Shown piece after piece: positions 1 through 8,277 of a DNA stretch of 64,000 nucleotides. The stretch is from assembly GCA_038230275.1 (NCBI GenBank), contig JBBRNO010000011.1:30434-94433 (forward strand), read 5' to 3'. The first letter of the stretch is position 1. Every line of letters starts with the position of its first letter. The notes under the pieces were generated by a model. The model was given only the letters and a program-made list of their open reading frames with translations. It was not told the DNA's origin and made no database searches. The stretch is from JANXXV01 sp038230275 (GTDB lineage Bacteria > Acidobacteriota > Terriglobia > Bryobacterales > Bryobacteraceae). Both the position numbers and the translations under genes were made by a program.

Positions 1-1
1 G

Positions 2-1336
2 GCTGAACTGCTGCCAGGAGCCGCGGATACCAATCCGCTGGCGCCCAAGAAGCCGCAGTTTCCGGGCAAGGCCAAGAACGTGATCTTCATGTTCCAGGAA
101 GGCGGCCCAAGCCAGATGGACCTCTTCGATCCCAAACCGGAACTGCAGAAATGGCACGGCAAGTCTCTTCCGCCGTCCATGACGAAAGACCTGAAACTGG
201 CCTTCATCAAGCCCACAGCGGCGGTCTTGGGAAGCCCGCGCGTCTTCAAACCGTACGGAAAATGCGGCACCACATTCTCAGACTACCTGCCCTACACGGC
301 CGAGCGCGCCGACGACATCTGCCTCATCCGTTCCATGTTCACCGACGCCTTCAATCACCACCCGGGGCAGTTGCTTCTGATGACCGGGTCCGTCCAATTC
401 GGACGCCCCACCTTCGGCGCCTGGGCGACATATGGACTGGGCAGCGAATCGAAGAACCTGCCTGGATTCGCCGTGCTCAGCTCCGGCGTTGGAACCAGTG
501 GAGGAGCTTCGAATTTCTCCAGCGGTTTCCTGCCTTCCACCTATCAAGGTGTCCAGTTCCGCAGCGGCGGCGAACCCATTCTTTACCTCAACAATCCTGA
601 CGGAGTGACGCCAGAAACACAACGGGCAGGACTGGACGCACTCAAAGACTTGAACGAAGAGCACCTGGCCGATTCCGGCGACATGGAGATCGCCTCGCGC
701 ATCGCCTCGTATGAACTGGCCTTCCGCATGCAAACCGCCGGCCCCGAACTGACCGATTTCTCCAAGGAGTCAAAGGCCACGCTCGACATGTACGGCATGA
801 ACAACGAAGTGACCCGCCCGTACGCCACCAACTGCCTGCTAGCCCGCCGCATGGTGGAGCGCGGCGTTCGCTTCGTGCAGTTGATGCATGCCAGTTGGGA
901 TCAACACACCAACCTCAACAAAGGTCTCAAGAAGAACACCGACGCCACCGATCAACCCGCCGCGGCTTTGTTGAAGGATCTGAAACAGCGCGGCCTTCTC
1001 GACAGCACACTGGTCATCTGGGGCGGCGAATTCGGCCGTACGCCGATGGTTGAGATTCGCAACACGTCAGACCCGGACAACGCAGGCCGCGATCATCACC
1101 CCATCGCCTACAGCATGTGGATGGCGGGCGGCGGCATCAAGGGCGGCCAGGTAGTGGGCGCAACGGACGACCTGGGCTTCAACATCACTGAAGACAAGGT
1201 CCACGTTCATGATCTGCAAGCCACCGCCATGCAGTGCCTGGGCTTTGATCACACCAAACTGACGTACCGCCATATGGGGCGCGATTTCCGGCTAACCGAC
1301 GTTGCCGGCAACGTTGTAAAGAAGATGCTCGCCTGA
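2..1336 (+). CDS. DUF1501 domain-containing protein (5' partial)
   Basis: The reading frame is open from base 2 and a GTG at 80 lies inside the conserved core, so the true start is left of the window. The visible part begins about 26 residues before the motif VIFMFQEGGPSQMDLFDPKP, typical of DUF1501 proteins, which belong to the alkaline phosphatase/sulfatase-like superfamily. Further superfamily-like segments are GGEFGRTP and the His-rich DHHPIAYSMW near the C-terminus. Family members are usually Tat-exported and often sit beside DUF1549/DUF1553 cytochrome proteins; neither can be checked here. The substrate is unknown. The last 45 bases overlap the end of the convergent DUF418 gene. Confidence 0.9.
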   Translation, partial: AELLPGAADTNPLAPKKPQFPGKAKNVIFMFQEGGPSQMDLFDPKPELQKWHGKSLPPSMTKDLKLAFIKPTAAVLGSPRVFKPYGKCGTTFSDYLPYTAERADDICLIRSMFTDAFNHHPGQLLLMTGSVQFGRPTFGAWATYGLGSESKNLPGFAVLSSGVGTSGGASNFSSGFLPSTYQGVQFRSGGEPILYLNNPDGVTPETQRAGLDALKDLNEEHLADSGDMEIASRIASYELAFRMQTAGPELTDFSKESKATLDMYGMNNEVTRPYATNCLLARRMVERGVRFVQLMHASWDQHTNLNKGLKKNTDATDQPAAALLKDLKQRGLLDSTLVIWGGEFGRTPMVEIRNTSDPDNAGRDHHPIAYSMWMAGGGIKGGQVVGATDDLGFNITEDKVHVHDLQATAMQCLGFDHTKLTYRHMGRDFRLTDVAGNVVKKMLA

Positions 1337-2539
1337 TCGCCGCATCGGCTGCGCAACACCGTATGTGAGCGAGCGCCAGGCCCATTCCACCGGGCCGAAC
1401 TGGAAGCGGCGCATCCACCAGACGCTGAACCAGATCTGGAGCGCGAAGAAGATCACCGTCGGCGCCAACCCCACTAGCGGTCCAACGGAACCGAATGTGT
1501 GCGTCAGACGGTAGAACCAGACGAAGAATAGCGATTGTGTTAGATAGTTGGACAGTGCCATTCGCCCTACGGCCGCGAACGGTGCAAGCCTTTTCCGCCA
1601 CGACGGCATCTGGACCAGCGCTAACACCCCGCCGGCATAGAATGCGGCCTGGGCCAACGGGGCGATGACGAATGAAATCGCGACCGCGGCGAAGGCGAAT
1701 GAGCCAAACCGGATCGACGTCCCCTGATAGCGGGCGTGAACCGTCAGCATGACAATATCACCCAAAAGGCCGATCAACAGGCCCCACGCCATCACCCGTT
1801 TCACTATCGGCACGTAGCGGTCCGGATCCTTCAACAGCCCGGACCGCCATACCCACAGCCCCGCCAGAAAGCGCGGCAGGATCAACAGCGGAATCTCCAC
1901 CGGAATCGCCTTGTTGGCGCCTACCCAATCGTGGAACCGCCGCACCACCATCGCCCAATAACTGCCGTCGCGAAAGATCTGGATGGAAGATTGAATCTCC
2001 TGCGCAGCCTTCGCCGCATCCTCCGGCCCGCCGGGCATTTTTATGCCGTTGTGCGCCGCAACGGTCGCCACCGCGACGATCACCAACGGCAAGGCGGCCA
2101 GGGAAATCGCCCAGATGGCAATCGTCTTCTGCGCCCGCTTCCGGAACAGCAGCAGCAGAAATCCGGTCAAGGCATAGACGCCCAGAATATCCCCCACCCA
2201 GATGAGCCAGCCATGAATGAGTCCGATCACCAGCAGAATTCCCAGCCGCCGCCGATAGAAGGCAACCGACCGCCCACGCTCCTCGGCCCGAGACATTTGC
2301 ACGGCGAAACCCACCCCGAACAGGAACGAAAACAGCGTCAACGCCTTGGCGCTAATCAACGCATCGATGAAACCTTGCGCCACCTGATCGCCTACGCCGG
2401 GGAACAGCTTCGCGATGTTCCCGTAGACCTCAAACGGCGCGTTGAACGCTCGCATATTCGCCGCCAAAATGCCAAACAAGGCAAGACCGCGCAGAATGTC
2501 AATTACGCCAATCCGCTCACTTGCCCCAACCGGCGTCAT
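1292..2539 (-). CDS. DUF418 domain-containing membrane protein (copy 2 of a tandem pair)
   Basis: This is a polytopic inner-membrane protein of about 415 aa. It starts with the DUF418/YeiB-type signature IDILRGLALFGILAANMRAF and ends with the C-terminal block FGPVEWAWRSLTYG. I chose the ATG at 2539 because it overlaps the stop of the upstream copy as ATGA and aligns with the start region of that copy. A GTG at 2614 would add 25 residues and overlap the neighbour by 79 bases. The family is thought to be transporter-like or acyltransferase-3-related; no substrate can be inferred. The 3' end is antisense to the DUF1501 gene for 45 bases. Confidence 0.85.
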   Translation of the reverse strand: MTPVGASERIGVIDILRGLALFGILAANMRAFNAPFEVYGNIAKLFPGVGDQVAQGFIDALISAKALTLFSFLFGVGFAVQMSRAEERGRSVAFYRRRLGILLVIGLIHGWLIWVGDILGVYALTGFLLLLFRKRAQKTIAIWAISLAALPLVIVAVATVAAHNGIKMPGGPEDAAKAAQEIQSSIQIFRDGSYWAMVVRRFHDWVGANKAIPVEIPLLILPRFLAGLWVWRSGLLKDPDRYVPIVKRVMAWGLLIGLLGDIVMLTVHARYQGTSIRFGSFAFAAVAISFVIAPLAQAAFYAGGVLALVQMPSWRKRLAPFAAVGRMALSNYLTQSLFFVWFYRLTHTFGSVGPLVGLAPTVIFFALQIWFSVWWMRRFQFGPVEWAWRSLTYGVAQPMRRSGEHLLYNVAGNVG

Positions 2540-3783
2540 ACGACCGGTAGCAGGTCTGGCAGGCGTTTCCGGATCGACTGGAACCTGCCGTATGTCAGGG
2601 ATCTCCATAACCACTCCATCGGACCGAACTCATAGTGCCTCAACCACCACACGCTCACCGGAACTTGCGCCGCGAACAGCACCACCGTAGGAATCAATCC
2701 CATCGCTGGCCCTACCGTTCCGTACAATTTGGTCCAGTGGAAAAACCAGGTGCAGATCAGCGATTGCAGGAGGTAGTTCGTCAGCGCCGTCCGGCCAACC
2801 GCGCCAAATGGAGCCAACCGCCGCTTCCAGTCCGCGTTCTGCACCAGCAGCACAACGGCACAAGCATAGAAACAGGCAAGTGCGGGAAGCGAAACGCCAT
2901 GCACCACCTGGCTCAACCATCGCGCCACACTCGGACCGTTTCTCGGTGGCGGCGCAATCCATTGGAAATACGCCATCGCCGTATTGCAGGCGAGGCCAAT
3001 GACAAGCGCCCACACGCAGATCTTCCGGATTAGCGGTAGAAACGCTTCCACGTTCTTCAGTACGCCCGTCCGCCACACCCAAAGCCCCGCCAGAAACCGA
3101 GGCAGGATAAAGGTCAACATCCACCACGCAGGCCAGTTGACTTCCAACCAATCCACCACCCGATACCGCGCCATTCCCAGGAAACTTCCGTCGCGATAGA
3201 CCGAAATTGCATGGATGATCTCCGGCGAAAGCCCACCCGTTCGAGGAGGCGGCGGCGCGGACGGGTGGTAAAAGGACCAAATCCCGATCCCCATCGACAC
3301 CACGTATTCACTGCAGAAGAAGATCACCGCCGCCCGCGCGATGGCCGTCTGCGACTGCTTCCGGTACAGTAATAGCGCGAAACCCATCAATGCATACGGC
3401 ACCAGAATGTCGCCCCACCAGACCAGCGTCGCGTGCAGTATCCCAATCACAAACAGGATCGCCAGCCGCCGCGGATAAAAGGACACGGACTTACCGCGCT
3501 CTTCGGCTCGCGTCATCTGCACGGCAAACCCCAGCCCAAACAGAAACGCGAACAACGTAATGCACTTCCCTTGTACGAAGCCGTCAATAAGACCCTGCGC
3601 GATGGAATCCGCCGTACCTGAAAACATCCGGCCGATGTTGAAGTAAACCTGGGACGGCGCATTGAAGCCGCGCATATTGGCCATCAGAATGCCAAACAAC
3701 GTCATCCCGCGCAGGATATCGATCACGTCGATGCGCTCAGCCGCGGCCACCGGCGCCATGGCGCCGTCAAGTGTTTCAGACAT
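2536..3783 (-). CDS. DUF418 domain-containing membrane protein (copy 1 of a tandem pair)
   Basis: This is a polytopic membrane protein with the DUF418 N-terminal signature IDVIDILRGMTLFGILMANM and C-terminal FGPMEWLWRSLTYG. It is clearly paralogous to the following gene (same motifs, same length, adjacent), which suggests local duplication and translational coupling. Several in-frame starts exist (3828, 3819, 3816, 3783). The ATG at 3783 leaves a 39-bp gap to the divergent phosphatase gene, whereas 3828 would overlap it. No start has a strong Shine-Dalgarno sequence. Function unknown beyond a membrane role. Confidence 0.85.
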   Translation of the reverse strand: MSETLDGAMAPVAAAERIDVIDILRGMTLFGILMANMRGFNAPSQVYFNIGRMFSGTADSIAQGLIDGFVQGKCITLFAFLFGLGFAVQMTRAEERGKSVSFYPRRLAILFVIGILHATLVWWGDILVPYALMGFALLLYRKQSQTAIARAAVIFFCSEYVVSMGIGIWSFYHPSAPPPPRTGGLSPEIIHAISVYRDGSFLGMARYRVVDWLEVNWPAWWMLTFILPRFLAGLWVWRTGVLKNVEAFLPLIRKICVWALVIGLACNTAMAYFQWIAPPPRNGPSVARWLSQVVHGVSLPALACFYACAVVLLVQNADWKRRLAPFGAVGRTALTNYLLQSLICTWFFHWTKLYGTVGPAMGLIPTVVLFAAQVPVSVWWLRHYEFGPMEWLWRSLTYGRFQSIRKRLPDLLPVV

Positions 3784-3822
3784 AGGAATCCGTGGACCGA
3801 TGGTAACCTGAGACATCATCCG

Positions 3823-4371
3823 ATGCAACGCCCGGCAGTGTTCCTGGACCGCGACGGCACGTTAATGGAAGAAGTGGGTTACTGCCGCGACCCAGCGCAA
3901 GTCCATGTTTTCGAAGCTGTTCCAGCAGCACTCCGCGAACTCAAGCAGGCCGGCTTCCTGCTCATCCTGATCACCAATCAGAGTGGAATCGGCCGCGGTA
4001 TCCTATCCACGTCCAATTTCGAAGCGGTCCAGGCCGAATTCTTCCGCCAACTTGGCGACCCGGGCTTGATCGACGCCACTTACTACGCCCCAGAAGCACC
4101 AGACCAACCGTCCACCCGCCGCAAACCGGCCCCGGGCATGCTCCTCGAAGCCGCCGTCCACCACGATGTCGATCTCGCCGCCTCCTGGACCATCGGCGAC
4201 AAATCGAGCGACATTGCAGCCGGCCGCGCCGCCGGAACCCGGATGATTCTGGTTCTGACGGGATATGGCGCGGATCAATCCGGCAGCCACCCGGATTTCA
4301 CCGCTCCCGATTTTCCTGCCGCCGCCGGCATTATCCTGCACTCCCCCCACGGTGGTGGTGGTCTGTTGTAG
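3823..4371 (+). CDS. HAD-IIIA phosphatase, GmhB-like (heptose/histidinol phosphatase family)
   Basis: This 182-aa protein belongs to the HAD superfamily. The nucleophile motif FLDRDGT has Asp9 and Asp11, followed by motif II ITNQSGIGRG and motif III/IV RKPAPGM and IGDKSSDIAAGRAAG. Length and order fit D-glycero-D-manno-heptose 1,7-bisphosphate 7-phosphatase (GmhB), a step in making ADP-heptose for LPS. One thing is odd: the Cys/His zinc loop that normally precedes RKP in GmhB is replaced by a Cys-free stretch (YYAPEAPDQPSTRRKP). The substrate is therefore uncertain and another sugar phosphate is possible. No other heptose gene is nearby. Confidence 0.8.
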   Translation: MQRPAVFLDRDGTLMEEVGYCRDPAQVHVFEAVPAALRELKQAGFLLILITNQSGIGRGILSTSNFEAVQAEFFRQLGDPGLIDATYYAPEAPDQPSTRRKPAPGMLLEAAVHHDVDLAASWTIGDKSSDIAAGRAAGTRMILVLTGYGADQSGSHPDFTAPDFPAAAGIILHSPHGGGGLL

Positions 4372-4423
4372 GATCCTTTGTAACTTTGTAACATTACTTA
4401 TTGCTTGCCATGCCATTCATATT

Positions 4424-4440
4424 TTGGATTTGTAATTGCA
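4424..4440 (+). promoter_or_regulatory. Sigma-54-type promoter candidate for the nitrate operon
   Basis: TTGG at 4424-4427 and TTGCA at 4436-4440 keep the invariant GG-N10-GC spacing of a -24/-12 promoter. The region between is AT-rich and lacks the usual CAC after GG. Predicted transcription start is near 4451, about 110 bases before the first gene. Sigma-54 control is common for nitrate assimilation. Confidence 0.45.
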
Positions 4441-4482
4441 GCGCCAATACCGTACTGTAGTGACAGCTAATTACCACGTTGT

Positions 4483-4501
4483 TCTCGGTAAACCACTGAG
4501 A
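4483..4501 (+). promoter_or_regulatory. Leader hairpin of the nitrate operon
   Basis: TCTCGGT (4483-4489) pairs with ACTGAGA (4495-4501) through seven base pairs including one G-U, with a 5-base loop. It lies in the predicted 5' leader between the sigma-54-like site and the first start codon. The loop does not match the six-base A1/G4 loop of NasR/ANTAR targets, so any role is open. Confidence 0.25.
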
Positions 4502-4561
4502 TCGTTGTAAATAGGTAAGGACCAGGGAGTCCCGCAAGCACTTTCAAGGGGGCTCTTCAGG

Positions 4562-6085
4562 TTGCTACTACCGCTCAAAGATCGGGTCAGTGAGGACAAT
4601 CCACTCTTCTGTCTAACCCCGGAAGGCCGGATTTCCACCCCTCGGGAGCCGGTAGAGACCCACCTCATCCCTCAACACGCACTCGCCGCAGGTGAACAGT
4701 ACCGATTTCATTTCGACATGACGAAGTGTATCGGTTGCCACTGTTGTGAAGTGGCCTGTAACGAGCAGAATAACAACCCGCCTGACATGAACTGGAGGCG
4801 GGTGGGCGAAATCGAAGGCGGCGTCTACCCTTTCACCCAGCGATTCTACCTGTCCATGGGTTGCAATCACTGCCTGGAGCCTTCGTGCCTGCAAGGCTGT
4901 CCGGTCGATGCCTACACTAAGGACGCTCTTACAGGCATCGTCCAGCACAGCGCGGATGCCTGCATCGGCTGCCAGTATTGCACCTGGAACTGCCAGTATG
5001 GAGTTCCGCAATACAACCCCGAGCGCGGCGTAGTCGGCAAATGCGACATGTGTTACGGCCGCCTTGCGGAGGGCCGCGAACCGGCTTGCGTGAATGCCTG
5101 TCCCGAACAGGCCATCCAAATTGAAGTCGTCGAAGTCGCCGCCTGGAAAACGGACTTCGTGCAACTCGGAAACGCTCCAGGGATGCCGATCGCGGACCGT
5201 ACGGTCTCAACCACACGCATCACATTACCGGACAACCTGCCCACTGAGATTCAGAAAGCCGACTACGCGCGGGTGCGGCCAGAGCATTCGCACATGCCGC
5301 TGGTGATCATGACCGTCCTGACCCAGCTCTCGGTCGGCGCCTTCGTCTCGGTGTGGCTGATGGCGTTGCTTGGCAGGACTGAGCTTCTCGGGCTGGGTGC
5401 GGCCGCAGCCTTCGGAGTGGCGAACCTGGCGCTGGCGGCATCCACGCTGCACCTGGGCCGCCCCATCCACGCCTACCGCGCACTCAAGATGTGGAAACGG
5501 TCGTGGCTCAGCCGCGAAGTGCTGTTGTTCACTCTCTTCGCCGGAGCGGCTTCGGTGTACGCCGGTGCGCTCTGGTTCGGATTCCCCGGTACCGCTGCGC
5601 TGGGCGGCATCACCGGACTGCTCGGCATCGGAGGCATCACCGCCAGTGCGTATATCTATCTGGTTCCGGCACGGCCCTCCTGGAATAGCAAGCACACACT
5701 CGCCGAGTTCCTGCTGGCCGGCGCCATTCTCGGCCCGCTGTTCCTGGCCGCCTTCACGCCGGAAGACGGGCTGCTGCTGATGGCCGCCACGGCCGCCGCC
5801 GGCGCACAGCTTCTGAACCAGGGCGCAAAGTTTCTGTGGCTCACGCGGTCCGACGAATTCGAATTGAAAGCCTCATCGCGGCTGCTCTCAAACGACCTGG
5901 AAAAGCTTTTCATTCTCCGCTTCGCCTTGCTGGTACTGGGTGGAATGGTTCTTCCGTCGCTCGGTTATGCAATCCCCGGCCTGCTTTTAGCGCTCGCCGG
6001 GGAACTGCTAGGCCGCTATCTCTTCTTCGTCAGCGTCGTGCCCAAAAACATGGCGGCTTCGTTTTTCTCCGGGAGGGCCGCATGA
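4562..6085 (+). CDS. DmsB-DmsC fusion: four-cluster ferredoxin subunit plus quinol-oxidising membrane anchor
   Basis: This 507-aa protein joins two subunits. Residues about 45-200 form a DmsB/NrfC-like polyferredoxin starting C56-x2-C59-x2-C62-x3-C66, with later sets around CNHCLEPSCLQGCP, CIGCQYCTWNC and CDMCYGR...CVNACP, enough for four [4Fe-4S] clusters. Residues about 235-500 form a DmsC-like anchor with about eight hydrophobic segments. The start is TTG; AAGGGGG at 4546-4552 sits nine bases upstream and a stop at 4508 closes the frame. It overlaps nasA by ATGA, so it probably passes electrons from the quinol pool to NasA. No FAD/NAD(P)H donor subunit (NasB) is present. Confidence 0.88.
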   Translation: MLLPLKDRVSEDNPLFCLTPEGRISTPREPVETHLIPQHALAAGEQYRFHFDMTKCIGCHCCEVACNEQNNNPPDMNWRRVGEIEGGVYPFTQRFYLSMGCNHCLEPSCLQGCPVDAYTKDALTGIVQHSADACIGCQYCTWNCQYGVPQYNPERGVVGKCDMCYGRLAEGREPACVNACPEQAIQIEVVEVAAWKTDFVQLGNAPGMPIADRTVSTTRITLPDNLPTEIQKADYARVRPEHSHMPLVIMTVLTQLSVGAFVSVWLMALLGRTELLGLGAAAAFGVANLALAASTLHLGRPIHAYRALKMWKRSWLSREVLLFTLFAGAASVYAGALWFGFPGTAALGGITGLLGIGGITASAYIYLVPARPSWNSKHTLAEFLLAGAILGPLFLAAFTPEDGLLLMAATAAAGAQLLNQGAKFLWLTRSDEFELKASSRLLSNDLEKLFILRFALLVLGGMVLPSLGYAIPGLLLALAGELLGRYLFFVSVVPKNMAASFFSGRAA

Positions 6086-8277
6086 ACATCAAGCGGATTC
6101 TAGGCATCGACACATTGCAGGAGAAGTACGCCTACTCCACCGACCCGCGCTTTGGCTACACCTCGTCGGAAAAGATTCCCGATAGCTGGGTTCCCACAAC
6201 GTGCGGCTATTGCTCGGTCGGTTGCGGCATGTTGATCGGCGTCAAGGATGGCAAAGCGATCACGGTCCGGGGCGATGTCGATCATCCCGTGAACCAGGGC
6301 AAGCTCTGTCCAAAAGGCCTTTCCGAACACTACATGATCGAGGCCGATACCCGCGCCCGCTATCCGATGCTCCGCGAGAACGGCAAGCTCGGCCGCGTGA
6401 GTTGGGACACCGCGCTTTCCACCATGCTGGAGAAGTTCGGCGCCGTACAGGCGAAGTTCGGCAAAGACGCGCTGGGCATCATCGGCACCGGGCAGCTGGT
6501 AACCGAGGAGTTCTACACGCTCGGCAAGCTGGCGCAAATCGGCTTCGGCACCAAGAACTATTGCGGCAACACAACGCTCTGCATGGCCAGCGCGGTGGCC
6601 GGATACAAACGAACCTTCGGCGGTGACGGACCTCCCGGCGCCTACGAGGATCTGGAGAAGGCCGACGTAGTTCTGCTGATCGGCGCCAACATTGCCGACA
6701 ACCATCCCATCCTTTGCCAGCGCCTGGAAAAGAACACGCACAAGACGTTGATTGTCGCCGACCCTCGCGTGACCAAAACGGCGATGATGGCCGATGTCTT
6801 CCTGCCAGTGAAGCCGCGCTCCGATATTGCGCTGCTGAACGGCATGATGCACATCCTGATTCGCGCCGGCTTGATCGATCACGATTACATCGCCAGACAC
6901 ACCACCGGCTTTGCAGATTTGAAGGCTTCGCTAGACAAGTACACCCCGGAGCATGTCTCCACGCTCACCGGCTTGAGCCAGGAACTGATCTATAAGACGG
7001 CCCTGCTCTACGGCCGCGCCAAGGCCGCCTTTATCGGTTGGACGATGGGCGTGAACCACTCCACGCAAGGTGCGGAAACGGTAAACGCGATCAACAATCT
7101 GGCGCTGATTACCGGCAACATCGGCCGCGAAGGCGCTTCGCCGTTCAGCATCACCGGACAGTGCAACGCGATGGGCACGCGCGAAACCGGATGCACGTCT
7201 GGCCTTCCAGGCTACCGCAAGTTCGAAAGCCCGGAGGACCGGCAGCAGATCGCCAACTTCTGGAATGTGGATGTTTCGAGGATCCCCACATCGCGCGGGC
7301 TGGCATACCCGGACATTATCGAGGGCGCGGTGGGCAGGAAGATCCGCGCGCTGTGGATCATCGCCACCAACCCTGTGGTCTCCTACCCGAACTTCGCCGT
7401 GTTGAAGCAGGCGTTTGAGAATCTCGAATTCCTGGTGGTTCAAGATGGCTTCGCGCCCACGCCCACCACCGAATACGCGCACCTGGTTTTGCCTGCCGCC
7501 ATCTGGGGAGAGAAAGAGGGCACCTACACCAATTCGGAACGCCGCGTCAGCAAAGTGAACAAGGCGGTGGAACCCCCAGGCGAAGCGAAGTCGGACTTCG
7601 ACATCTTCCTGGCCATCGCTGAGAAGCTCGGCTGCAAGGATCATCTCTATCCGGGCTGGAGCGGACCGCGTTACGCTTTCGACGAATGGCGGCGCGTCTC
7701 AAAAGGCCGCCCTTGCGACTACTCCGGCATGACCTATGAACTGATTGAAGAGCATGGCGGATTGCAGTGGCCGTTTCCGGAAGGCGCAGTGCCATCGGTG
7801 ACGCGTATGTACGAAGATGGCAAATTCCAGACCGCCGACGGCAGGGCGAACCTGATTCCCATTGAATGGGAACCGTTCCCCGATCAACCCGTGAAGGACT
7901 TTCCCTTCGTCTTCAATACCGGCCGCACGGTGGAACACTGGCACACGCGGACGAAGACAGGCAAAGTGCCGATTCTGGAAGGCATGTCTCCGCGGGCGTG
8001 GCTCGAGATGAATCCGCGCGATGCCAAGAAGCTGGAACTCAAGCCGCACGACAAAGTGGACATCGTTTCTAAACGAAGCCGTGTGAGCGGCGTGGAACTG
8101 CGCATCACGGAGATTGTGGCGCCTGGGCAGGTTTTCATGCCGTTCCACTTCGCCGAAACGAATTCCAATCTGATTACGCAGAGTGCGTTCGATCCGATTT
8201 CGCGTGAACCGAATTACAAGCAGTGCGCGGTCAGGGTGGAAAAAACCGGAGCAGGTCACATGGGAGCCGCACAATGA
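6082..8277 (+). CDS. nasA: Assimilatory nitrate reductase catalytic subunit (molybdopterin, 4Fe-4S)
   Basis: This 731-aa molybdopterin oxidoreductase reduces nitrate to nitrite. An N-terminal [4Fe-4S] site is C41-x2-C44-x3-C48 with C76 in LCPKG. The putative Mo ligand Cys is in TTLCMASAVAGY, followed by the bis-MGD segments and a C-terminal molydopterin dinucleotide-binding domain (FNTGRTVEHWHTRTKTG). There is no Tat signal, so it is cytoplasmic like other NasA proteins. ATG 6082 has GGGAGG five bases upstream and overlaps the previous stop as ATGA; longer frames from 5836 run through the fusion gene and are not real. It lacks the C-terminal BFD-type Fe-S extension of some NasA proteins. Confidence 0.93.
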   Translation: MNIKRILGIDTLQEKYAYSTDPRFGYTSSEKIPDSWVPTTCGYCSVGCGMLIGVKDGKAITVRGDVDHPVNQGKLCPKGLSEHYMIEADTRARYPMLRENGKLGRVSWDTALSTMLEKFGAVQAKFGKDALGIIGTGQLVTEEFYTLGKLAQIGFGTKNYCGNTTLCMASAVAGYKRTFGGDGPPGAYEDLEKADVVLLIGANIADNHPILCQRLEKNTHKTLIVADPRVTKTAMMADVFLPVKPRSDIALLNGMMHILIRAGLIDHDYIARHTTGFADLKASLDKYTPEHVSTLTGLSQELIYKTALLYGRAKAAFIGWTMGVNHSTQGAETVNAINNLALITGNIGREGASPFSITGQCNAMGTRETGCTSGLPGYRKFESPEDRQQIANFWNVDVSRIPTSRGLAYPDIIEGAVGRKIRALWIIATNPVVSYPNFAVLKQAFENLEFLVVQDGFAPTPTTEYAHLVLPAAIWGEKEGTYTNSERRVSKVNKAVEPPGEAKSDFDIFLAIAEKLGCKDHLYPGWSGPRYAFDEWRRVSKGRPCDYSGMTYELIEEHGGLQWPFPEGAVPSVTRMYEDGKFQTADGRANLIPIEWEPFPDQPVKDFPFVFNTGRTVEHWHTRTKTGKVPILEGMSPRAWLEMNPRDAKKLELKPHDKVDIVSKRSRVSGVELRITEIVAPGQVFMPFHFAETNSNLITQSAFDPISREPNYKQCAVRVEKTGAGHMGAAQ

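Noticed and set aside
1736..2635. 299-codon plus-strand ORF antisense to the DUF418 gene
   Set aside because: Rich in Arg, Gln, His and Pro as expected of a shadow frame in GC-rich coding DNA; the DUF418 frame explains the region.
4510..4561. ANTAR-type two-hairpin antiterminator in the nitrate leader
   Set aside because: Only one convincing hairpin with a five-base loop; the paired six-base loops and a terminator are missing.
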